DNA of 5,077 nt from Alphaproteobacteria bacterium UBA3307 (GTDB lineage: Bacteria; Pseudomonadota; Alphaproteobacteria; RF32; CAG-239): assembly GCA_002361365.1 (NCBI GenBank), contig DEST01000062.1:12379-17455 (forward strand). The letters run 5' to 3'. Both the position numbers and the translations under genes were made by a program. Under the pieces are notes generated by a model, which saw nothing but the letters and a program-made list of their open reading frames with translations, was not told the DNA's origin and searched no databases. Below are positions 1 through 5,077 of this stretch, piece after piece. Positions within the stretch are counted from its first letter, which is position 1, and each line of letters starts with the position of its first letter.

Positions 1-3000
1 TGCTTTGAACTTTTTTATCTGCATTTTCCGATAAGATGTATGTGTTTAAATCTGCAGAATTAACCACAACACTGACTGCACCGGAAGCGGCCAGACCCTT
101 GCCGCCGGAACCGGCAAAAACAACACTCAAACTGTCAATATCCGTATCGGATGTTATATCAATATCACTTTGTGCCGTTACATTTGAATTTTTGATATAA
201 CTGTAAAGATCATTATCTATAACCTCTGCATATACAGAACCGCCGATTGACTTTCCGCTTAAGCCTGCGGCCACAACACCGGTAATGGCGAGGGTGTCAA
301 AAACAGCATCGGAATCCACCGTTAATTTATTTGAATTTATGGTTGAATTTTCAATGTAGTTGTTTTGAACCACTGTGTTAACGGCAATGGCAATAGCACC
401 CGAAATTGCATTTCCTCCGCTTGAAACGGCACCAGCCGCCGTTACGGATAAATATTTATACGATGAATCGTTATCAAGCGTTACATTGCCTGATGTATAA
501 ATAGACGAGTTTTTGATGTAGGAGGTGATTTCATCGCTGATACCATCAACACGAACAGAGCCGTCAGCCGAAGTTTGATTGCCGTATGCCACAGTTCCTA
601 CGACTGCAAAATCCTCAAATGTGCTTGAGGCCACAACGCTTGTATCGGCTTTTTTATTTGTTCTGCCTTCTGAGGTATTGATTTGAGAGTTTTCAATATA
701 AGCATTTTCTTCATTGATTGAAACATAAGCCCCCAATGTTCCGGCATAAGAAGAATCTTGAGTTGAAACAGCTCCGGCAGCATCAACCGTTATCAGGTCT
801 GTTCTGTTTGTCGCCTTAACATCTAATTTCTTCCCGGCATTAACTTCTGCACCTTTGATATAGGCATTAATTTTATTTAAGGCAATATCACCGTCAAGCG
901 TTCCGCCTTTGGCTCCACCGCCACCGTTACCGCCTGCTTGAATAGATACCGTACCCACACCTTTTATAATTTGACTTTTAACTCCGGCTTCAACGCTTAC
1001 GGATTGCTCTTTATTATCTGTGTTCGTATTTACTTTTGCGCCGTCTTTAATCGCTGCCGTCACTTCATTATTCTGTAATTCAAACGAAATATTTCCGGCT
1101 ATGGACTTATCTTTTCCATGCGCAACACCCACCGAACCGGTAAACATTTTTATATCTTCATTAGCGTTAACATCAACATTTCTCAATGCGTCAACAACGG
1201 CTTTTCCGATATAGGCCTCAACCTCATTTTGTGTCCATTGAGCAATAAGTGCGCCACCCATTCCCGATTTACCGTTTACGGACAGTATAAGAGCGGCATT
1301 TATTAACATATCCTCAGATGTTGCATTAACCTTAACGTCACGACCTGCTAAAACATGTGCCCCGTCTGCGATATACGCTCTGGAAGCCGTATCTGAAATA
1401 CTTACAGACGCCATTCCTGATTTGGTGGCAGTATTTTTATCCGGATTAGCCGCCCTTGTGAAATCATAATCTGCATTTGCAAATGCCGAATGGGCATCTC
1501 TGAGATTCCATAACGCCCTGAAATTATTGAAATATTTTGAGTTGTTCTTAATATCCTCGGCTTTATTAAAAAGTTCCGTCGCTTTATCTAAATTTTGTCG
1601 GCGTTGTTCATCGGTTATATTTCCGTATTTCGGCATATCTGTTCCGGCTTTTGCAATTCCCATATTAAAAGCACCGTTGACAAATAACTTATCATAATCA
1701 GAACTCACTATTACATCATTTGAAGACTTTACATCACCTGCAATATACGACACAACTTCATCTTCGGCATAATTAACCCCTATGCCGACAGATATAGAAT
1801 TTTGGCTTATGGATATTCCAAGATTGCCGTTTACGTGAGTTAAATCTTTATTTGCATCTACTAAAATATCTCTCGCCTTGATTTCAGCCGATGATTCAAT
1901 TGATGCTTTGACTTGACCGTCAACGATTGCTGAAATCGAAACAGCACCGGCTATACCGGTTTCATCGGCATTACCGTTAGACGCTGACGCATTAACGTCA
2001 TCCGTTTCGTCGTATGCTTTGACAATAACATCACCATAATTGCTGTTATCTTGCGTAACTTTTACATTTTTCCCGACAGTGGCTGTCGTTTCCGGACTTA
2101 ACCATTGAAATGAAAGAGAAGCACCACCGGCACTGCCATCTGCAGCACCGATGCCCTCCATGGTGTCGTCAATATTATTCAATATATCCACATTACCTGC
2201 ACCCGACCATACTTGGTTGTTCGTATAGGCATCCACTTTTAACGTATTTCCGTTGTCATTTTGGGATTTAAATATTACGTTGGAATTGTCTTCAAGTATT
2301 GCCTTGGAAACAGTATTATTTATCGCAACTGCAAAAGCGCCGGCGAATCCTGTTGTTTCCTGATCTTTTGATGCCGCCCATGCAGTAGAGTTTGCAAAAG
2401 TAGTAAAGAAATATTCTAAGCCTATAGTGGAACCGATTGCATTAAAGAAATTCATATTACCGGCATCATCAATGCTTTTTTGTATATCTCCGGCTTTTTT
2501 GGTGGCGCCCAAATACTCACTGGCATCTTGCGTATTTATTGATTTTATGCTGGATTCAGGGTCATTCTTCATAATTTTATCTACAATATCACCAACTGCA
2601 CCATTTATGGTAACATTAAACAACCTATCCAAATATTTACCCATATCAGAGTAAAATGTTTTATGGCTTAACCCGTGTTTTACAACCGTTTCAGACGAAA
2701 TTCTCAGCCCGGCCTCAGGTATGATAACCTTGTCTCCGATATTACCTTCAATTTCGGTTCCGTCAGGCAAGGTAATATATGTTTTCTTTACGCCGTTTAC
2801 TTCTTTTTCCGTAACATTATCTTCTGTTGCTTCATATACGGTAAATGTATAATCAAAATGTATTTTGTCTCCCTGATTTTCAGCGGTTCTCTTAGTTCCA
2901 TCCGGTAACAAAACATAATCATTGTTTTTAACGGCTATATAATCAGAGCTATTTCCTTTTATTTCAAAATCACCATAGGCATTTGCATTTGAACTGAGGT

Positions 3001-5077
3001 CTTTAAGATTAACCGCAATTGCACCTGAAATGGAAGTTGTCCCCTTTGATGCCCCGCTTGATACGGAAAGCAAGCTCTTATTATCCAGTAAATTTGCCTC
3101 TACGGCAACATTACCTGCTTTTATCTTTGGTTTAATACCTTTTTCTTTATTACCTATAAAAGCGTTATTTTGAACATCATCAAGCGAAAAGCCGACTGCT
3201 CCGCTGATTTTTATTTTACTGAAATTTTCATCCGATCTTGAATAAAGAGTGCTTATATTTTGACCGAGTTTCATTTTAAACATGTCAAAGAAGAATTTGT
3301 ATACATTCCCGAGAAATGCAGCTTGCCCTTGCTTTGCACCTTTTTGTGTTCCCGATGCCGAAACAGATTCCTCGGTTCTGCCGATATAATTGGCTAAAAC
3401 ACTAAGTGTACCCGGTATTTCAACGTCACTTTCCATAATTGCTTCATTGACCGTATGCGCAATAAACGCCGCAATTGAAATGCTACCGGAGCCAAAGTTT
3501 CGGTCTATAATCGGAAGCCATCCCTGTTTAGTCGACATATCATACGCACGAAACATCTCGGCATCAACCAAAATATTCTTTGCAACATTCAGGGTTACTT
3601 CTTTCTCTATTACGGCTTTGTTTGATACATCCAACAAAGAAACAGACACCGCATATGCCCCGCCATGGAAAAGCGATTTATCAAACACATCAAAGGCCAT
3701 TTCTAACATATTGGTTGCCACTGCACTTATTGACAGTTGCACATTGGTTAAGGATGTAACATTAAGATTTTCAGCTTTGATACTTGAGCCGCTGTGAACA
3801 ATAGCTTCGGTTACCACATCAAGATCTGTATAGTTGAAAGCCAAGGTTTCAAATATTGATTTTGCGCTGGCGGTAAAATCTGTTGTAGCATTAACGCTTA
3901 AATCTTTCTGAGCTGTTAATTTTGCGCCTTTTAAAACTTCAACGGAAGATTTCATATCTGCAATATGAATCATGTCGCTCAAGATAAAATTCGCAGGAGT
4001 GTCCATCCAGCTATACCAATTATACGCGTCGTTACCCGCATCTACAATATCACTATTGACATTCGTCGCCATTGTTCTGGCATTCAAAGCAACATTTCGT
4101 CCGCTCACTTCTCCGCCGACCGTAACCTTTGAAAGTGCCACATTATGCTTAGTATCTTTATCATATTCCGCAGCACTTCTGGAGCCGGTATTATAAATTT
4201 CAGTCTGAACAATAACATCCGAACCGTTGGCATCTACTTTACCGTTCAAATTAACGATTGCAGCCAAATAATCGTTATCGTCTCCCTGATTTTTTGAAAC
4301 AATGGCAATACCGTTACCGCCATCTGAAGCAAGTTTGTATTCCAAAGTATTTGTTACCCTGCCATATATATCGGTCTTTGTCGTTTTCTTAGCCTGCGTA
4401 GGTTCTACATTGCTTTTTTTAGTTGCTGTAACATTGCCGCCTTTTACATTAAAGTCCATATTGGCATTTAATTTGGCATCTTTGTTTATGTTAATCTCTT
4501 TTCCGCCGTTGGCGATAGTAATACCGGCACCGGAATTAATTGTTCCGTCAATACTGATGTCTGCCGGATTTAATTCAACTTCAGTTTCTTCGCCGCCCAA
4601 AAGAAAATACTCCGAACCGTTCATATTAAAAGATACTAAGGAATTCAAATTATCTTCACTTATATTTTTGTCTTTAAACACTTTTTTCATTGTATCTTCG
4701 GTCGGTGTCATTAAAGTTAAGGAACCAACATTAAACACACCGGTTTTGCCCACCACAAAACCATTTGGGTTAGCAAACAATACATCACCGCCGATTTGCC
4801 CGTTTTTATAGGAATTAACTATACCATCTATTTGTGAAGCAGAAGAATCAAAGACAAGGTTAACTAATTTATTTTGCTTGTTTATTAAATTTAAATTGGC
4901 AGTATCACCTCCACTGACGTTAAACTTACCAAAAGTATTCAAGCCAACATTTCCGGCTCCGTTGGTTGTGGTTGTGCTGATGTTCCAAATATGCGGATTA
5001 TTATTTTCAATTTTTGTAGCTGTTTGGAATGGGACCCCGTTCTGGTTTATTTCCGTAGCATCTGCAACGGCGGGTGC
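1..5077 (-). CDS. Giant filamentous adhesin, LktA/FHA-like two-partner secretion exoprotein (internal fragment, both ends missing)
   Basis: A single minus-strand frame stays open across the window (1692 full codons from 5077 to 2). In the plus-strand triplets starting at position 2, none of tta, cta or tca occurs, whereas about 80 would be expected by chance. The encoded protein starts with what looks like the end of a signal peptide. A haemagglutination-activity/TPS domain follows at residues ~24-192 (IWNISTTT at 30-37, IDGIVN at 83-88, NPNG at 103-106, VGSLTLMTPT at 117-126), and then a long solenoid rich in Ser, Val, Ala, Asn and Asp with repeated [A/S]YIxNS units. The order and wording of the N-terminal motifs match LktA-like filamentous adhesins as I know the family. 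In that family a TpsB porin exports the protein unfolded to the cell surface, where it folds as a beta-helix and serves in attachment. No cysteine is present in 1692 residues. No start, stop, ribosome binding site or promoter lies in the window. The assignment to a secreted filamentous adhesin is firm; receptor, toxicity and exact subfamily are unknown. Confidence 0.93.
902..934 (-). other. Glycine-rich loop inside a repeat unit
   Basis: Residues 1382-1392 read GGNGGGGAKGG. This lies at the point of the unit where other copies have a short Gly/Ser turn (for example SSGGNAISG at 1552-1560). It lengthens this unit to 64 residues between cores. It is probably a flexible turn of the solenoid. Confidence 0.6.
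1421..1648 (-). other. Charged alpha-helical insert within the repeat array
   Basis: Residues ~1144-1219 break the repeat rhythm: the cores at 1111 and 1235 are 124 residues apart instead of ~53. The segment is rich in Lys, Asp, Glu, Arg, Asn and Ala with helix-like stretches DEQRRQNLDKATELFNKAED (1156-1175) and FRALWNLRDAHSAFANADYD (1187-1206), separated by a polar KNNSKYFNN turn. This resembles a helical hairpin. Removing it gives a spacing of ~48 residues, close to the normal unit. No known domain is recognised. Confidence 0.55.
2360..2695 (-). other. Probable alpha-helical insert following the LPDGT module
   Basis: Residues ~795-906 lack the alternating strand pattern and instead show helix-like amphipathic stretches: HKTFYSDMGKYLDRLF (805-820), NGAVGDIVDKIMKNDPESSI (825-844), DASEYLGATKKAGDIQKSID (851-870) and an aromatic stretch AIGSTIGLEYFFTTFA (880-895). 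The solenoid resumes at GFAGAFAVAINN (910-921). Together with the preceding LPDGT module this gives about 200 residues between recognisable repeat units. No family is recognised. Confidence 0.45.
2696..2968 (-). other. Insert with a duplicated LPDGT beta module
   Basis: Residues ~704-794 interrupt the solenoid with a more charged, Tyr/Thr/Glu/Lys-rich segment. It contains two copies of a ~22-residue motif: NDYVLLPDGTKRTAENQGDK (719-738) and KTYITLPDGTEIEGNIGDK (765-783). They share Y-[VI]-x-LPDGT, then N-x(0,1)-GDK-[IV]. Between them is HFDYTFTVYEATEDN (740-754), another beta-like strand. The pattern suggests a small beta domain made by duplication and projecting from the helix. Its role is unknown. 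Confidence 0.55.
3002..4042 (-). repeat. Degenerate half of the solenoid repeat array
   Basis: Residues ~346-692 contain weakly conserved versions of the repeat seen more clearly downstream. Recognisable unit cores are SSVEVLKGAKLTAQ (~377-390), TEAIVHSGSSIKAE (~423-436), NKAVIEKEVTL (~486-496), NEAIMESDVEI (~544-554) and NNAFIGN (~637-643). Each core is preceded by a Gly/Ala/Val/Ile-rich strand such as GGAYAVSVSLLDV (472-484) or ISGAVGFSLDDV (624-635). Spacing ranges from ~46 to ~93 residues, so the array is less regular than in the second half. These are protein-level repeats; no close DNA-level tandem copies were seen. Confidence 0.6.
3221..3352 (-). other. Aromatic, probably helical insert within the solenoid
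   Basis: Residues ~576-619 do not follow the beta-strand pattern. A Gln/Lys/Gly/Ala stretch (TQKGAKQGQAA, 577-587) leads into a run dense in Phe, Met and Lys (NVYKFFFDMFKMKLG, 591-605). This separates the unit core at ~546 from the next at ~640, stretching the spacing to ~93 residues. It could be a loop or short helix projecting from the filament. No known domain is recognised. Confidence 0.45.
4043..4501 (-). other. FHA-like beta-helix extension after the secretion domain
   Basis: Residues ~193-345 hold short beta-strand motifs with alternating hydrophobic residues, such as INAxAxLNANxDF-like strands (KEININKDAKLNANMDF, 193-209), AAIVNLNGKVDANGSDVIV (272-290) and VTVGGEVSGRNVALNARTM (318-336). 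The 'x-NGKVDAxGxDVxV' pattern is typical of filamentous haemagglutinin-type right-handed beta-helices. A more polar, Lys/Thr-rich loop lies at ~218-236. No catalytic motif is seen. Confidence 0.65.
4502..5008 (-). other. TPS secretion domain (haemagglutination activity domain) of the adhesin
   Basis: Residues ~24-192 carry the N-terminal domain by which two-partner secretion substrates are recognised by their outer-membrane TpsB transporter. Visible signatures in order are PHIWNISTTTT (28-38), NTFGKFNVSGGDTANLNL (47-64), LVNLVFD (71-77), IDGIVNSYKNGQIGG (83-97), the NPNG motif with GFVVGKTGVFNVGSLTL (103-122), and MTPTEDTM (123-130). The last strands seen are ISIDGTINSGAGITI (174-188). The NPNG motif and the 'GKxGVxNVGSLT' strand are hallmarks of this fold, which caps the beta-helix. 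All elements are in the expected order and uninterrupted, so the domain looks intact. Confidence 0.9.
5057..5077 (-). other. Probable signal-peptide cleavage region at the window edge
   Basis: The first seven residues seen are APAVADA, followed by TEINQNGVPF. The run of small residues with A-x-A spacing is what normally precedes a signal peptidase I cut, and it lies about 20 residues before the TPS domain, the usual distance for this family. The hydrophobic core and the start codon would then lie just beyond position 5077. This is inferred from residue pattern only. Confidence 0.5.

Larger units (their letters stand above)
2..2359 (-). repeat. Regular [A/S]YIxNS solenoid repeat array, about 53-60 residues per unit
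   Basis: Residues ~907-1692 are built of repeated units, most regular after ~1093. The middle aromatic or equivalent residue of each core falls at 927, 1000, 1059, 1111, 1235, 1289, 1342, 1406, 1460, 1520, 1574, 1627 and 1680. The later spacings are 54, 53, 64, 54, 60, 54, 53 and 53 residues. Typical cores are NAYIENSQI (1458-1466), TSYIKNSSI (1518-1526), NNYIENSTI (1572-1580) and YSYIKNSNV (1625-1633). Each is followed by a polar strand pair and then a Gly/Ala-rich strand of the type SGAIAIAVN (1558-1566). The same unit style is known from LktA-like adhesins, where it is expected to form a long beta-solenoid. The array is still running at the window edge. The DNA of adjacent units has diverged, so this is an old protein repeat rather than a recent tandem duplication. 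Confidence 0.8.

Noticed and set aside
598..786. Minus-strand 62-codon frame starting MMLPELFQLK
   Set aside because: It is on the same strand but in a different frame from the adhesin, inside clear repeat units, with no sign of coding character of its own.
2..1804. Possible CRISPR or DNA-level tandem repeat array because of periodic gatata/tgatgta-like words
   Set aside because: The words recur every ~160 bases because they encode the conserved Tyr-Ile core of protein repeats; the DNA between and within units is diverged and there is no repeat-spacer structure.
2427..2908. Two short plus-strand frames with hydrophobic stretches that look like small membrane proteins
   Set aside because: They are complements of the helical and LPDGT insert regions of the adhesin. 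The hydrophobicity comes from reading Lys/Asn/Glu codons in reverse, and the adhesin frame is continuous through them.
3390..3797. Plus-strand open frame of 135 codons
   Set aside because: It is antisense to the adhesin solenoid and shows no family resemblance; a long antisense shadow is expected opposite a stop-free 5 kb frame.
4414..4420. Run of seven T (A on the coding strand), a possible slippage site for phase variation
   Set aside because: Seven is short for a phase-variable tract, the frame is intact across it, and similar six-base runs occur several times in this A+T-rich gene.
4302..4811. Plus-strand open frame of 169 codons, the longest closed frame in the window
   Set aside because: It lies exactly antisense to the well-conserved TPS secretion domain. 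Its product is a Leu/Val/Pro/Ser-rich string typical of the complement of a beta-helix gene, with no recognisable motif.

Overview
The whole window is the inside of one very large protein gene on the minus strand. Reading from position 5077 down to position 2, one frame runs for 1692 codons without a stop, and it has neither its start codon nor its stop codon in the window. Residue numbers below count from the first codon of the window (5077..5075), not from the true start. There are no intergenic gaps, RNA genes, mobile elements or CRISPR arrays.

The protein is a secreted filamentous adhesin/exoprotein of the two-partner secretion (type Vb) kind, closest in pattern to the LktA-like filamentous adhesins, named after the Fusobacterium necrophorum leukotoxin. 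Residues 1-7 look like the cleavage region of a signal peptide. Residues ~24-192 form the haemagglutination-activity/TPS secretion domain, with an NPNG motif at 103-106. Residues ~193-345 continue the beta-helix with FHA-like strands. From ~346 to the window edge there is a long beta-solenoid. Its second half (residues ~1093-1692) is a clear array of ~53-60 residue units, each marked by an [A/S]-Y-I-x-N-S type core. Three inserts break the solenoid: a short aromatic-rich segment (~576-619), a composite insert with a duplicated LPDGT module followed by a helical stretch (~704-906), and a charged helical segment (~1144-1219).

The host is a diderm (Gram-negative type) bacterium, because this secretion route needs an outer-membrane TpsB transporter. 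Composition is moderately A+T-rich (roughly 40% G+C by eye), well above the typical very A+T-rich Fusobacterium genome. A gut or mucosal Negativicutes-type or other host-associated diderm is plausible, but the sequence does not settle the taxon. A TpsB-type transporter gene would be expected nearby, outside the window. The toxin name of the family is not evidence that this protein is a toxin.
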